Position numbers and translations under genes: made by a program. From Paeniglutamicibacter sulfureus (GTDB lineage Bacteria > Actinomycetota > Actinomycetes > Actinomycetales > Micrococcaceae): a DNA stretch of 64,000 bases. The notes under the pieces are model-generated. The model saw only the letters and a list, made by a program, of their open reading frames with translations. It was not told where the DNA came from and ran no database searches. The DNA lies in assembly GCF_039535115.1 (NCBI RefSeq), contig NZ_BAAAWO010000001.1:744001-808000 (forward strand), written 5' to 3'. Of the stretch, positions 1-10,623 are shown piece after piece (position 1 is the first letter of the stretch; every line of letters starts with the position of its first letter).

Positions 1-49
1 CGGCGAGGGCCGAGTCGATGATGCCGGCCGGTGTGTCCATGGGATCCAT
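1..49 (-). CDS. 5' end of an unidentified gene, cut by window edge
   Basis: Only the first 16 codons are inside the window, reading leftwards from an ATG at 47-49. An AGGGGAG ribosome site lies a few bases upstream, which makes a real start likely. The visible residues begin MDPMDTPAGIIDSALA and are too few to name a family. It lies downstream of the Nif3-like gene on the same strand, but the hairpin terminator between them suggests separate transcription. Confidence 0.5.
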   Translation of the reverse strand, partial: MDPMDTPAGIIDSALA

Positions 50-140
50 GGTGCTCCCCTGACATCGGTGCCCGCCAGCGCCGGGATGGGCTCTGTGGAT
101 AACCCCGCGGCCGTTTAAGCGGGTACGAACGGCGCGGATG

Positions 141-202
141 CAAAAGATGCGGTGCACGCTCCCTGCCCGGGAAATCCGGGTGTGGTGGGCGCGCACCGCA
201 TC
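141..202 (-). terminator. Rho-independent terminator after the Nif3-like gene
   Basis: GATGCGGTGC (146-155) pairs with GCACCGCATC (193-202), with a second small hairpin CCCGGG..CCGGG inside the loop. Read on the minus strand the stem is followed by CTTTTGC, a short U-run. It lies 26 bases past the stop codon of the gene ending at 228. Confidence 0.6.
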
Positions 203-227
203 GAGGCAGGTGGGTGGGCTCGACCGG

Positions 228-1370
228 TTACGGGGTGAGAATGAAGTCCCAGGGATCGGTGTTGATGGCCGAGACGCCGACCTCCACATCGTGTCCCAAA
301 TCGTGCAGGACGTTCTTCAGCGCGTCGGCTGCGGTGGGCAGCCACAGCCACTCGGAAGCAAAGTGGGAAACGTCGATGAGGTAGGGCTTGCCGTTCAATG
401 CGGCCTCGCGGGCCTCGGATGCGGGGTGGTGGCGCAAATCGGCGGTCACGTAGACATCGGCCTCGGCGGCACGGACGGCATCGAAGAGCGAATCCCCCGC
501 CCCGCCACACACGGCGACCTTGCGCACGATCCCTGAGCGGTCCCCGGCCACGCGCACTCCGCCGGCCACCGAGGGCATCGCGGAGAAGACACGGGAGGCG
601 AACTCGTGCAACTGCAGCGGTTCGGGCAGCATGCCGACCCGGCCGATGCCTTCCTCGGGCAGCCCGTCCCTAGAGGGTGCCAGCGGTTGCGTCTGGGTCA
701 GGCCAAAGATGTCGGCCAGCACGTCGGAGACCCCGCCGATGGCCGAGTCCGCGTTGGTGTGGGCGGTGACCAGCGCGCAGCCGGATTCGATGAGCAGGTG
801 CACCGCCTCCCCCTTGAACCCGGTGGCGGCCACGGAGTTGACCGGGCGCAGCAGCAGCGGGTGGTGGGTGATCAGCAGGTCGGTGCCGCGGGAAACCGCG
901 TCGGCCACCACCTCAAGGGTGGGATCGACGGCGAACATGATCCGCTTGACTTCGCGTTCGGGGCGCCCGACCACGGGTCCGACGGTGTCCCATTCCTCGG
1001 CCAGCGAAGCGGGCCAGAGTTCCTCGACGGCAACCAGCACCTGTCCGAGGGTGGGAGTGGACAGCATGGCTTCCATCTGGCCGGATGCCGGTTCTTCGGT
1101 CTCGGTGCCGAACCGGGCAGGCGCGGCGGTCGAGGCGTTCCCGGAAGCCACGGCCTGCCCCGCTGCGCCTGTGCCCGCCGCGGCGGAATCGAGGGGAGAA
1201 TCGTTGCCGGGTGCGGTCGTGGGCATGCTCGACGTCGGCGATGCGGCCGCCACGGCGCCGGGGGCGGCGGGATTTGCCTCCGTATGGGCGGTGCCGGCGC
1301 TTTCCTGGTCGGCCGATCCCGGCCCGGAGACGATACGCATGCCGTGAGGCTGCTGCTTATTGCTCTGCAT
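228..1370 (-). CDS. Nif3-like dinuclear metal centre hexameric protein
   Basis: Member of the Nif3/YbgI/DUF34 family, cytoplasmic proteins that bind two metal ions; the family's physiological reaction is still debated. The conserved core begins at MLSTPTLGQVL (an internal ATG at 1065-1067) and shows the metal-ligand motifs THHPLLLR, HTNADSAIGG and the C-terminal DVSHFASEW. The core alone is 279 residues, a normal family length. The reading frame stays open upstream to an ATG at 1368-1370, adding about 101 residues rich in Ala, Ser, Thr and Pro that look disordered. Neither start has a strong ribosome site, so the long form is given with 1067 as the main alternative. It is divergent from msrA. 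Confidence 0.85.
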   Translation of the reverse strand: MQSNKQQPHGMRIVSGPGSADQESAGTAHTEANPAAPGAVAAASPTSSMPTTAPGNDSPLDSAAAGTGAAGQAVASGNASTAAPARFGTETEEPASGQMEAMLSTPTLGQVLVAVEELWPASLAEEWDTVGPVVGRPEREVKRIMFAVDPTLEVVADAVSRGTDLLITHHPLLLRPVNSVAATGFKGEAVHLLIESGCALVTAHTNADSAIGGVSDVLADIFGLTQTQPLAPSRDGLPEEGIGRVGMLPEPLQLHEFASRVFSAMPSVAGGVRVAGDRSGIVRKVAVCGGAGDSLFDAVRAAEADVYVTADLRHHPASEAREAALNGKPYLIDVSHFASEWLWLPTAADALKNVLHDLGHDVEVGVSAINTDPWDFILTP

Positions 1371-1502
1371 GCATCTACCGTATCCGGATCGGCCCCGAAT
1401 GCCCTCATGTGCTGACCGCAATTTGCGCCTGTGCCGTGACCAGCAGGCGGCGGCATCGGGACCGCGGGAATGAATTGGCGGTGCCTGTGCTTGAGTGTAG
1501 AT

Positions 1503-2117
1503 GTGAACGATTTCTCGATTTCCAGCACACCGATCCGCTTTTCTCCCACGACCCGGGGTCCCGCCGGTCAGGAGCTGACCACCTTTGTGCTGGCCGGCGG
1601 CTGTTTTTGGTGCCTCGATGCCGTCTACCAGCGCACGCGCGGGGTCCACGCGGTGGTGTCCGGATACACCGGCGGTTCCGACCCCGCCCCGAACTACCGC
1701 TCGGTCTGCGGCGGAAACACCGGACACGCCGAGGCCGTTGCCGTAACATTCGACCCCGCCGTCGTTCCGGACGAGGTCATACTCGACATGTTTTTCACCA
1801 CCCACGACCCCACGACGCTCAACCGCCAGGGCTACGACGTCGGCACCCAGTACCGCTCGGCGATGTACCCGCTTGACGCCGCGCAGGAGTCGATTTTCCG
1901 CGAAAGCGCGCTGAAGTTCGGGGAGCTCTACCCCGATCCGCTGGTGACGGCTTTCGAGGTCCCGGGTGACTTTTTCGTGGCCGAGGGAATCCACCAGGAC
2001 TACTACAACCGCTTCCCCGAAGAGGGGTACTGCCGGGTCATCATCGACCCGAAACTGGCCAAGGCCAGGAAATATTACGCAACATGGCTCGAGGAACCCG
2101 CCGCCGAGCGGTCCTGA
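1503..2117 (+). CDS. msrA: Peptide-methionine (S)-S-oxide reductase MsrA
   Basis: Reduces the S form of methionine sulfoxide in proteins, a cytoplasmic oxidative-repair enzyme. The active-site motif GGCFWC is present with the catalytic cysteine at about residue 34, followed by the family signatures SGYTGG, GHAEAVAV and DPTTLNRQG. A C-terminal EEGYCRV cysteine may be the resolving residue. From the GTG at 1503 the protein is 204 residues with about 25 extra residues before the usual start of the domain; an ATG at 1470 in the same frame is an alternative. No clear ribosome site separates the two. cysK follows on the same strand about 95 bases later with its own ribosome site. Confidence 0.93.
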   Translation: MNDFSISSTPIRFSPTTRGPAGQELTTFVLAGGCFWCLDAVYQRTRGVHAVVSGYTGGSDPAPNYRSVCGGNTGHAEAVAVTFDPAVVPDEVILDMFFTTHDPTTLNRQGYDVGTQYRSAMYPLDAAQESIFRESALKFGELYPDPLVTAFEVPGDFFVAEGIHQDYYNRFPEEGYCRVIIDPKLAKARKYYATWLEEPAAERS

Positions 2118-2212
2118 CTAGGCTTGTACCTGAGGTTCCCGGCGCGTCACTGCCCGACGGGACCGTGCCTGAACGGCCCATTCCGCTCCCACACCCAAGG
2201 ACAAAGGACACC

Positions 2213-3148
2213 ATGTCGAAGATCTACAACGACGTCACGCAAATTGTTGGCCGCACCCCGCTGGTGCGCCTGAACCGACTGGGTGCCGGGCTGCCGGGCA
2301 ACATCGCCGTGAAGCTGGAGTTCTACAACCCGGCCAACTCGGTCAAGGACCGCATTGGCGTTGCCATCGTTGACGCCGCCGAGGCCTCCGGGGACCTGCG
2401 CCCGGGCGGCACCATCGTCGAGGGCACCTCCGGCAACACCGGAATCGCCCTGGCCATGGTGGGAGCGGCCCGCGGCTACAAGGTGGTGCTGACCATGCCC
2501 GAGACGATGAGCACCGAGCGCCGCGTGATGCTGCGGGCCTTCGGCGCGGAGATCGTCTTGACCCCGGGTTCCGAAGGCATGCGCGGCGCCGTGGAAAAGG
2601 CCAAGGAAATCGTCGCCACCACCGACAACGCCATCTGGGCGCAGCAGTTCGCCAACGCCGCCAACCCGGAGGTGCATGCAGCGACCACCGGTCCTGAGAT
2701 CTGGAACGACACCGAGGGCGAAATCGACATCTTCGTGGCCGGCATCGGCACCGGCGGCACCATCACCGGTGCCGGCCGCTTCCTCAAGGAGCAGAAGCCT
2801 GGCCTGCAGGTCATCGCGGTCGAGCCGAAGGATTCGGCGATCCTCAACGGCGGCAAGCCGGGCCCGCACAAGATCCAGGGCCTGGGAGCGAACTTCATCC
2901 CCGAGGTGCTGGACACCGAGCTGTACGACGAGGTGCTTGACGCCTCGATCGACGACTCGGTCGCCATTGCCCGCGCGCTGGGGACGCAGGAAGGCATCCT
3001 CGGCGGCATCTCCGGCGGCGCCGCCGTCTGGGGGGCCCTGGAAATCGCCAAGCGCGAGGAAAACGCCGGCAAGCTCATCGTCGCCGTGATCCCCGACTTC
3101 GGCGAACGTTACATCTCCACGCTGCTCTTCGACGACATCCGTGGCTAA
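2213..3148 (+). CDS. cysK: Cysteine synthase A (O-acetylserine sulfhydrylase)
   Basis: PLP enzyme that makes cysteine from O-acetylserine and sulfide. It is 311 residues, the typical length. The PLP lysine sits in NSVKDRIG (about K45), followed by the substrate loop [11 protein letters not shown], the glycine-rich phosphate-binding stretch [12 protein letters not shown] and the C-terminal GISGGAA motif. The ATG at 2213 follows AAGGAC. The next gene on the strand encodes the serine acetyltransferase that supplies its substrate, so the two form a cysteine operon and probably the cysteine synthase complex. Confidence 0.95.
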   Translation: MSKIYNDVTQIVGRTPLVRLNRLGAGLPGNIAVKLEFYNPANSVKDRIGVAIVDAAEASGDLRPGGTIVEGTSGNTGIALAMVGAARGYKVVLTMPETMSTERRVMLRAFGAEIVLTPGSEGMRGAVEKAKEIVATTDNAIWAQQFANAANPEVHAATTGPEIWNDTEGEIDIFVAGIGTGGTITGAGRFLKEQKPGLQVIAVEPKDSAILNGGKPGPHKIQGLGANFIPEVLDTELYDEVLDASIDDSVAIARALGTQEGILGGISGGAAVWGALEIAKREENAGKLIVAVIPDFGERYISTLLFDDIRG

Positions 3149-3275
3149 GACTGCCGATCCGGTCGGTGTCGGTTGGGGCGCGCAGGAAACCACACGCCCC
3201 GACCGGCACCGCTTCGGGCTTCACCCGCAGCTTTCCGGCCAACAGCCGGATCGCCGCACAAACAAAGGCCAAGGT

Positions 3276-3860
3276 TTGAGATTCTTTTCCCGACTAGCCG
3301 AAGACTTGCGCGGGGCAAGTGCGCATGATCCCGCCGCCCGCGGGCAGGCCGAGAACTTCCTGGCGTACTCGGGCCTCCATGCGATCTGGATCCACCGGCT
3401 GACCCACCGGCTGTGGCAGAATCCCAGGACGCGCTTTCCTGCGCGCCTGCTCTCCCAGGCCGGCCGATTCCTCACCGGGATCGAGATCCACCCGGGAGCC
3501 ACCATCGGCCGGCGGTTCTTCATCGACCACGGCATGGGCGTGGTCATCGGGGAGACCGCCGAGATCGGCGACGACGTGATGATCTACCACGGGGTGACCC
3601 TCGGCGGGCGCTCGCTGGCCAAGGTCAAGCGCCACCCGACCATCGGTGACCGTGTGGTCATCGGGGCCGGCGCCAAGGTGCTGGGCCCGATTGTGATCGG
3701 CGCGGATTCCGCCATCGGCGCCAACGCCGTGGTGGTCAAGGATGCCCCGGCGGATTCCATCATCACCGGCATGCCGGCGAAGAACCGCCCGCGCACCGCC
3801 GAGGAACACAAGCCGGCCGTGGATCCGGCCGAATACATCGATCCGGCCATGTGGATCTAG
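3276..3860 (+). CDS. epsC: Serine O-acetyltransferase, EpsC type
   Basis: Acetylates serine with acetyl-CoA, the first committed step of cysteine synthesis. The short form (194 residues) matches actinobacterial and Gram-positive EpsC/CysE proteins. An N-terminal helical part ([35 protein letters not shown]) is followed by left-handed beta-helix hexapeptide repeats ([24 protein letters not shown]). The catalytic His-Asp region [13 protein letters not shown] is intact. The TTG at 3276 is chosen because AAAGG lies about eight bases upstream and the protein then starts where the family does; the frame itself stays open back into the end of cysK. Confidence 0.9.
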   Translation: MRFFSRLAEDLRGASAHDPAARGQAENFLAYSGLHAIWIHRLTHRLWQNPRTRFPARLLSQAGRFLTGIEIHPGATIGRRFFIDHGMGVVIGETAEIGDDVMIYHGVTLGGRSLAKVKRHPTIGDRVVIGAGAKVLGPIVIGADSAIGANAVVVKDAPADSIITGMPAKNRPRTAEEHKPAVDPAEYIDPAMWI

Positions 3861-3963
3861 GGCTGGCCTGATCGAACAAGTTGCGGTGTCGGAGCCGGTC
3901 CCCTTGGGGGCGGCACCGGCACCGTTTTTTGCGTCTCCGGGCGGCGGACATGCCCGCAAAAAA

Positions 3964-4008
3964 CCACGAGGTGGTGCCACCGGTATTCCGGGTGGCACCA
4001 CCTCGTGG
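3964..4008. terminator. Bidirectional terminator between epsC and gnd
   Basis: A perfect 18-bp stem, CCACGAGGTGGTGCCACC (3964-3981) with its complement at 3991-4008, closes a 9-base loop between two convergent genes. There is no long T-run on the plus side; on the minus side the stem is followed by TTTTTTGCG-like sequence slightly further out. Confidence 0.75.
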
Positions 4009-4026
4009 TGGTGAAGCGCGTGTCGA

Positions 4027-5466
4027 CTAGTGGGTGTCTTCGGCTTCGATTTCGGTCTTGTCGCCGCTCCACTGGGTGTGGAACGAGCCGGCGGTGTCGA
4101 CGCGGTTGTAGGTGTGCGCACCGAAGAGGTCGCGCAGGCCCTGGGTCAACGCTGCCGGCAGGCGCTTGCGGCGCAGGCCGTCGTAGTAGGCCAGCGAGGC
4201 GGAGAACACCGGCACCGGCACGCCCAGCTGGACGGCGGTGGACACCACGCGGCGCCAGGCCGGAAGGGCAGCGGCGATGGCCTCGGAGAAGGCGGGGGCG
4301 AAGAGCAGGTTTGCAGGCTTCTCATCCGCTGCGTAGGCCTTGGTGATGTCTGCAAGCAGAGCCGCACGGATGATGCAGCCCTCGCGCCACAGCGAGGCGA
4401 TCTCGTCGAGCTTCAGCTCCCAGTTGTATTCCTTGCCGGCGCTGGTGAGCATGTCCAGGCCCTGGGCGTAGGACACCAGCTTGGAGGCGAAGAGTGCCTG
4501 GCGCACGTCTTCGACGAAGTTTTCGCCCAGTTCCACGGCGACCTCGTGGCCCGCCAGGACCTCCTGGCCGATGGCGCGCATCTCGCGCTGCGAGGACAGG
4601 CCACGGGCGAACACGGATTCGGCGATGGCCGAGGTCGGGGAGCCCAGGTCCAGGGCCGACTGCACGGTCCAGCGGCCGGTGCCCTTCTGTCCGGCGGAGT
4701 CGACGATCACGTCAACCAGCGGCTTGCCGGTCTTCGCGTCCGTGTGGGCCAGCACCTCGGCGGTGATTTCGATGAGGAAGGAGGCGAGTTCGCCCTTGTT
4801 CCATTCCTCGAAGATCGCTGCCTGGGCCGCCGGCTCGATGCCGGCGCCGGTGCGCAGCAGATCGTAGGCCTCGCCGATGACCTGCATGTCGGCGTATTCG
4901 ATGCCGTTGTGCACCATCTTCACGAAGTGCCCGGCGCCGTCGGTGGAGATCCAGGCGCAGCACGGAGCGCCGTCGACGGCCTTGGCGGAGATCTTTTCCA
5001 GCATCGGGCCCAGGGCGTCGTAGGACTGCTTCGAACCGCCCGGCATGATCGAGGGGCCCAGCAGGGCGCCCTCCTCGCCGCCGGAGACGCCGACGCCCAC
5101 GAAGTGCAGGCCCTTTTCGGCCAGTGCGGCCTCGCGGCGGCGGGTGTCCACGAAGTTGGAGTTGCCGCCATCGATGATGATGTCGCCCGCCTCGAGCAGC
5201 GGGATAAGCGAATCGATGACCGAGTCGACGGGGCCGCCGGCCTTGACCATGATCAGCACGCGGCGCGGGGTCTCAAGGTTCTGGACGAGTTCGGCCAGGG
5301 TCTCGGTGCGGATGAAGTCGCCCTCGTCGCCGTGCGCGGCCAGCAATGCGTCGGTCTTGGCGACCGAGCGGTTGTGCAGCGCCACGGTGTATCCGTTGCG
5401 GGCGAAGTTGCGGGCGAGGTTTGCGCCCATGACGGCTAGGCCGGTGACGCCAATCTGTGCAGGCAT
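4027..5466 (-). CDS. gnd: 6-phosphogluconate dehydrogenase, decarboxylating
   Basis: Oxidises 6-phosphogluconate to ribulose 5-phosphate and CO2 with NADP(+) in the pentose phosphate pathway. The 479-residue protein is full length. It begins with the Rossmann motif GVTGLAVMGANLARN, then has the substrate-binding DGGNSNF and GVGVSGGEEGALLGPSIMPGG-type loop, the catalytic lysine region HFVKMVHNGIEYADM, and the C-terminal sugar-phosphate stretch. The ATG at 5464-5466 has GGAG a few bases upstream. It is divergent from the GntR regulator at 5679 and lies beside the gluconate operon, whose product gluconate-6-phosphate is this enzyme's substrate, so co-regulation is plausible. Confidence 0.96.
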   Translation of the reverse strand: MPAQIGVTGLAVMGANLARNFARNGYTVALHNRSVAKTDALLAAHGDEGDFIRTETLAELVQNLETPRRVLIMVKAGGPVDSVIDSLIPLLEAGDIIIDGGNSNFVDTRRREAALAEKGLHFVGVGVSGGEEGALLGPSIMPGGSKQSYDALGPMLEKISAKAVDGAPCCAWISTDGAGHFVKMVHNGIEYADMQVIGEAYDLLRTGAGIEPAAQAAIFEEWNKGELASFLIEITAEVLAHTDAKTGKPLVDVIVDSAGQKGTGRWTVQSALDLGSPTSAIAESVFARGLSSQREMRAIGQEVLAGHEVAVELGENFVEDVRQALFASKLVSYAQGLDMLTSAGKEYNWELKLDEIASLWREGCIIRAALLADITKAYAADEKPANLLFAPAFSEAIAAALPAWRRVVSTAVQLGVPVPVFSASLAYYDGLRRKRLPAALTQGLRDLFGAHTYNRVDTAGSFHTQWSGDKTEIEAEDTH

Positions 5467-5678
5467 GAAGTCTCCATCGTTGCGATTTTGCTGGGCCGGG
5501 CGAATACCGGCACGAAGGAGCGCCGGGCACGGCTCCGTGACTTCTGTCCACTTTAGTTTGTCTGGCGTCTCCATGGCCAGAAGAACACGCCTCGTTGCCA
5601 TTTGTTGCCCCGGAAACACGTGGCTTTTTGCCTGTTCACTGGGAAATTTGTGCAGTTGATTCCCGATAGGATTGGCTT

Positions 5679-6404
5679 ATGCCCAATAGCCTGCACCAAC
5701 GAGCCGTCGACCATCTCGGAAGCCGCATTGTCGACGGATCCATTCCCGCCGGCGACGTGATCCTGGCATCCGAGTTGGAGGGCGAGCTGGGGGTCTCCCG
5801 GTCGGTCGTTCGCGAGGCCGTACGCGTTTTGGCCTCGGCCGGCCTGGTGGTTTCCACCAAGCGCGTCGGGATCCGGGTGTTGGCCCCCGAGCACTGGAAC
5901 CCCTTTGACCCGCTGGTCATCCGCTGGCGCCTGGCCGGCGACGGTCAGGGCGCGCAATTGCGCTCCCTGACCGAGCTTCGCGTGGCCGTTGAACCCATGG
6001 CAGCCGAACTCGCGGCAGAGCACGCGCCGCCGGAATTTTGCGGCGAGTTGCTGAACCTGGCGGCCCGGATGCGCCATGCCGGCCGTTCCGGGGACCTGGC
6101 GTCGTTCCTGGAGCTGGACATCCGCTTCCACGCGCTGGTGTTGGCGGCCTCGGGCAATGAGATGTTTGCGAACCTGGCCAATCCGATCGGCGAGACGCTG
6201 CGGGGACGCACCGAACTTGGCTTGATGCCCGAGCACCCCCACGAAGAAGCGCTGGCCTGGCACCAGGCGGTCGCCGACGCGATTTCCGCCCGCGAGCCAC
6301 ACCGGGCGCGGGAATCCATGGAGCTGATCATGCGCCGCACCAATCAGGAGATCTGCGGCGTGTGGGCGGATCGGCCGCGACTCTTCCCGCAGCCCCAGGC
6401 CTAA
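5679..6404 (+). CDS. GntR/FadR-family regulator, probably of gluconate genes
   Basis: 241-residue DNA-binding regulator. Residues about 5-70 form the GntR winged helix (LGSRIVDGSIPAGDVILASE, LGVSRSVVREAVRVLASAGL), and the C-terminal FCD-type helical domain follows, with the metal-binding pattern residues RVAVEP, DIRFHALVLAASGN and WHQAVADAI. FadR-subfamily members of this type sense sugar acids. Its location between gnd and the gluconate/idonate operon suggests it represses both in the absence of gluconate; this is inference. A TAGGAT box and AGGA lie just before the ATG, so the mRNA leader is probably very short. Confidence 0.85.
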   Translation: MPNSLHQRAVDHLGSRIVDGSIPAGDVILASELEGELGVSRSVVREAVRVLASAGLVVSTKRVGIRVLAPEHWNPFDPLVIRWRLAGDGQGAQLRSLTELRVAVEPMAAELAAEHAPPEFCGELLNLAARMRHAGRSGDLASFLELDIRFHALVLAASGNEMFANLANPIGETLRGRTELGLMPEHPHEEALAWHQAVADAISAREPHRARESMELIMRRTNQEICGVWADRPRLFPQPQA

Positions 6405-6418
6405 GACCCGCAAGCGAA

Positions 6419-6470
6419 AGGCGCTCCGCCGGATCCCCTATGGGAGTCTGGCGGAGCGCCTATGTTTTTT
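6419..6470. terminator. Terminator between gntR and idnD
   Basis: AGGCGCTCCGCC (6419-6430) pairs perfectly with GGCGGAGCGCCT (6450-6461), followed by TATG and six T (6465-6470). It lies between two convergent genes and also has a short T-run in the opposite direction, so it probably serves both. Confidence 0.88.
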
Positions 6471-6506
6471 GCGGTATGTCGAAAGCTGACCGGGTGAAAG
6501 CAGCGG

Positions 6507-7544
6507 TTAGAACTTCAGCAGGACCTTACCGGATACAGCGGAGTCCTTCGCCACGGCGAAGGCGGCAAGGGCCTGGTCGACACCGAATTCGTGGGTGACG
6601 ACGGCCGAGACGTCCAGTGTGCCGTCCGCAAGTGCGCCCAGCACCTCATCGATCTCGTCGTTGAAGCGGAAGGAACCGACCAGTTCGAGCTCACGGGTGA
6701 TGGCCAGCGAGATCAGTGCCGGCTGCTCGCCCGAGGGCAGCAGACCGACCATGACGATGCGCCCTCCCCGGACCGTGCCGCGAATCGCCGAGGCCAAGCC
6801 GCGGTGGTTTCCGCTGGCCTCGATGACCACGTCGGCCTCGATCTCGGCGATGGCGTCGACGTCATCGGCCTTCAAGGTGGTGGTCGCGCCGGCTGCCGTG
6901 GCGATTTCCAGCGGGCGATCAAACATGTCCACCGCGATGATTTGAGCGGCACCTGCCCGCTTGAGCACCGCAACGGCCAGCACGCCGATGGGACCGGCGC
7001 CAATGACCATGACCCGCTTGCCGGCAACCCCGCCGGCGCGGGAGACAGCGTGCCAGGCCACGGCGGCGGGTTCGGCCAAGGCGGCATCGCGCAGCGCAAG
7101 CCCCGCCGGCAGTTCCCGCAGCATCCGCGAGGGCAGGTTCACAGCTGTGGCAAAGGCACCCTCGGTGTGCGGGTACCGTGCGGCGGAGCCCAGATAGGTG
7201 CAGCCCGGGGAGAGGTTGGGCCTCTCCTCGGGGTAGCGTGCGCCGGAACCGCCGGGGGTGGCGGGGTGCACCGCGATGCGGGTGCCGGCCGCGGGGCCGG
7301 TTCCATCGGCGGCCGCGGCGAGGACCGTGCCGACGATTTCGTGGCCCAGGACCATGGGCGCCTTGAGGATGGACTCCCCCGCCGCCCCGTGCATCCAGTA
7401 GTGCAGGTCCGATCCGCAGATGCCGCCGTAGGCGATGGCGATCTGCGCCTCGTGCGAAGCCGGCGCGGGGACCTCGATGGCCTCAACCCTAAGGTCGCCG
7501 GCGGCATGGGCCACCACAGCGGTTGCAGGGGTGCTAGACGACAA
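6507..7544 (-). CDS. idnD: Zinc-dependent alcohol dehydrogenase, L-idonate 5-dehydrogenase type
   Basis: 345-residue medium-chain dehydrogenase that would oxidise L-idonate (or a similar polyol acid) to 5-keto-gluconate. It has the catalytic zinc pattern GGICGSDLHYWMHG and GHEIVGTV, the NAD-binding GAGPIGVLAVAVLKRAGA, and the typical C-terminus SGKVLLKF. The start is a TTG at 7542-7544 that overlaps the end of the upstream reductase gene by 11 bases; GGAGG lies eight bases before it inside that gene, so the two are translationally coupled. Substrate assignment rests on the gluconate operon context. Confidence 0.82.
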   Translation of the reverse strand: MSSSTPATAVVAHAAGDLRVEAIEVPAPASHEAQIAIAYGGICGSDLHYWMHGAAGESILKAPMVLGHEIVGTVLAAAADGTGPAAGTRIAVHPATPGGSGARYPEERPNLSPGCTYLGSAARYPHTEGAFATAVNLPSRMLRELPAGLALRDAALAEPAAVAWHAVSRAGGVAGKRVMVIGAGPIGVLAVAVLKRAGAAQIIAVDMFDRPLEIATAAGATTTLKADDVDAIAEIEADVVIEASGNHRGLASAIRGTVRGGRIVMVGLLPSGEQPALISLAITRELELVGSFRFNDEIDEVLGALADGTLDVSAVVTHEFGVDQALAAFAVAKDSAVSGKVLLKF

Positions 7545-8307
7545 CTGTCATGCCTCCGTCGATGAAGATGGTCTGGCCGTTGACGTAGTTGGATCCGTCC
7601 GAGGCCAGCCACACGGCGGGACCGGCCAGGTCGGCTACGGTGCCCCAGCGCCCGGCCGGGGTGCGGCCCAGGATCCAGGAGTTGAAGTCTCGATCGTCCA
7701 CCAGGTTCTGCGTCATCTCGGTGTGGATGTAACCCGGGGCGATGCCGTTGACCTGGAGCCCGCCGGACGCCCACTCGGCGGTCATGGCCCGGGTCAGGTT
7801 GCGCAGCCCGCCCTTGGCCGCGGTGTAGGCGGAGATGGTGGGCCGGGCCAGGTCCGTCTGCACGGAGCAGATGTTGATGATCTTGCCCTCGCCGCGCTGA
7901 AGCATGCCCCGCGCTGCCTCGCGGCCCACCAGGAAGGCGCTGGTCAGGTTGGTGTCGAGCACGCGCTGCCAGTCGGCGACATCAAGCTCCAGCATCGGCA
8001 CGCGGTGCTGGATGCCCGCGTTGTTCACCAGGATCCGCAGCGGGCCGACCTCGGCCTCGATGGCCTCGATGTTCCGGGCCACGGCGTCCGCGTCGGTCAC
8101 GTCGAACGCGTAGGAGAAGATGCGGTCCGCTCCGTAGCGGGCCTCGAACTCGGCGGCCGTGGCCGCCAGTGTCTCGGCCTTGCGGCCGTGGAGCACGATC
8201 GTGGCCCCGGCGTCGGCCAGGCCCGCGGCAAGTTCCCTCCCGATGCCGCGCGAGGATCCCGTGACCAGCGCGATACGCCCGGTCAGGTCAAAGAGGTTGC
8301 TGCCCAT
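7534..8307 (-). CDS. idnO: Short-chain dehydrogenase, gluconate 5-dehydrogenase type
   Basis: 257-residue SDR that interconverts 5-keto-gluconate and gluconate with a nicotinamide cofactor. The cofactor motif TGSSRGIG is at the N-terminus, then NNAGIQ, the catalytic Ser-Tyr-Lys in ICSVQTD and SAYTAAKGG, and the C-terminal NYVNGQTIFIDGGM. The product would feed the gluconokinase encoded in the same operon. It sits between the permease gene and idnD with the stop overlapping idnD. Confidence 0.88.
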   Translation of the reverse strand: MGSNLFDLTGRIALVTGSSRGIGRELAAGLADAGATIVLHGRKAETLAATAAEFEARYGADRIFSYAFDVTDADAVARNIEAIEAEVGPLRILVNNAGIQHRVPMLELDVADWQRVLDTNLTSAFLVGREAARGMLQRGEGKIINICSVQTDLARPTISAYTAAKGGLRNLTRAMTAEWASGGLQVNGIAPGYIHTEMTQNLVDDRDFNSWILGRTPAGRWGTVADLAGPAVWLASDGSNYVNGQTIFIDGGMTVVV

Positions 8308-8347
8308 GTGGATTCCTTCCCTGGGTGTTGTTCGAAGAGCTGCGGGA

Positions 8348-9754
<1,407 letters not shown>

Positions 9755-9813
9755 TGTCCTTCGGAGGTATAAGGATGTCGGGTGATGGGGGTGGAACCGG
9801 TCGGTTCCGGATG

Positions 9814-10329
9814 TTACTTGTAGTTCAAGTTATTGGCCACGAGGGCCACAATGTCTTCCGGGCTATGGCTGATGTCCACTTCGATGGCGGCTTCGTCAGC
9901 TTCGATGGCCTCGAGCGCGTTCAATTGCGAGGTGAGCAGGGTCGAGGGCATGTATTCATGGCTGCGTTCGTCAAGCCGGTTCTGGATGAGGTCGGCAGGG
10001 CCGCGCAGGTGGATGAAGAGCGTGGCTGGCTCATGGGCACGCAGCAGGTCGCGATAGCTGCGCTTGAGTGCGGAACACGCGATGATCGCAGGGGTGCCGC
10101 TTTTGGAACTTCTGGAAAGTGCGTGGCCAATGGTCGCGAGCCACGGCTGGCGATCGGCGTCATCCAGCGGATGGCCCGCAGCCATCTTTTCCTTGTTGGA
10201 CGCGGGGTGAAGATCGTCGCCGTCAGTGAACGTCGCACCGAGTTCCTCCGCAAGCATCTTGCCCACCGTGGATTTACCGCATCCAGAAACTCCCATAACG
10301 ATCATGGGCGGGTTGGCAAGGCTGTTCAT
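9814..10329 (-). CDS. gntK: Gluconokinase
   Basis: Phosphorylates gluconate to 6-phosphogluconate, the substrate of the nearby Gnd. The 171-residue protein has the P-loop GVSGCGKSTVG at the N-terminus, then DGDDLHPASNKEKMAAG and DDADRQPWL, all characteristic of the GntK/thermoresistant gluconokinase family. The ATG at 10327-10329 has GGAG upstream. It is the first gene of the four-gene minus-strand operon gntK-gntP-idnO-idnD. Confidence 0.94.
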   Translation of the reverse strand: MNSLANPPMIVMGVSGCGKSTVGKMLAEELGATFTDGDDLHPASNKEKMAAGHPLDDADRQPWLATIGHALSRSSKSGTPAIIACSALKRSYRDLLRAHEPATLFIHLRGPADLIQNRLDERSHEYMPSTLLTSQLNALEAIEADEAAIEVDISHSPEDIVALVANNLNYK

Positions 10330-10356
10330 CGTCACTCCATCGTGGATCCAAAAGTA

Positions 10357-10387
10357 ATGTCCTACATAACATGGTGATATCGGACAT
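10357..10387 (-). promoter_or_regulatory. Palindromic operator/promoter of the gluconate operon
   Basis: ATGTCC (10357-10362) and its inverted copy GGACAT (10382-10387) flank a 19-base AT-rich spacer 28 bases upstream of the gntK start. The AT-rich stretch differs sharply from the surrounding high-GC DNA. A nested ATGT-N8-ACAT (10357-10372) is also present. The GntR regulator at 5679 is the obvious candidate to bind it, but that is inference. Confidence 0.5.
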
Positions 10388-10623
10388 AAATCTGATTTAT
10401 ACAGACTAGGCCTCGCCCATCCGAGTGTCAACCGAGTGTTTTCCCGAGTCCATTCGGAACGTACTCCGTCTGCGAAAATCAGCGCCGACATGCCGATGCA
10501 CGGGCCTGGCCCCAAGGCCGCGGAGCTGGCTTTCCGTTCACACCCCGTGGCTCCCAGCTAATGCCAAGGTTGACTTAATAGCGTGGAACGAGTCCAGGCA
10601 AGATCAACGAAGGGAATTCCACC

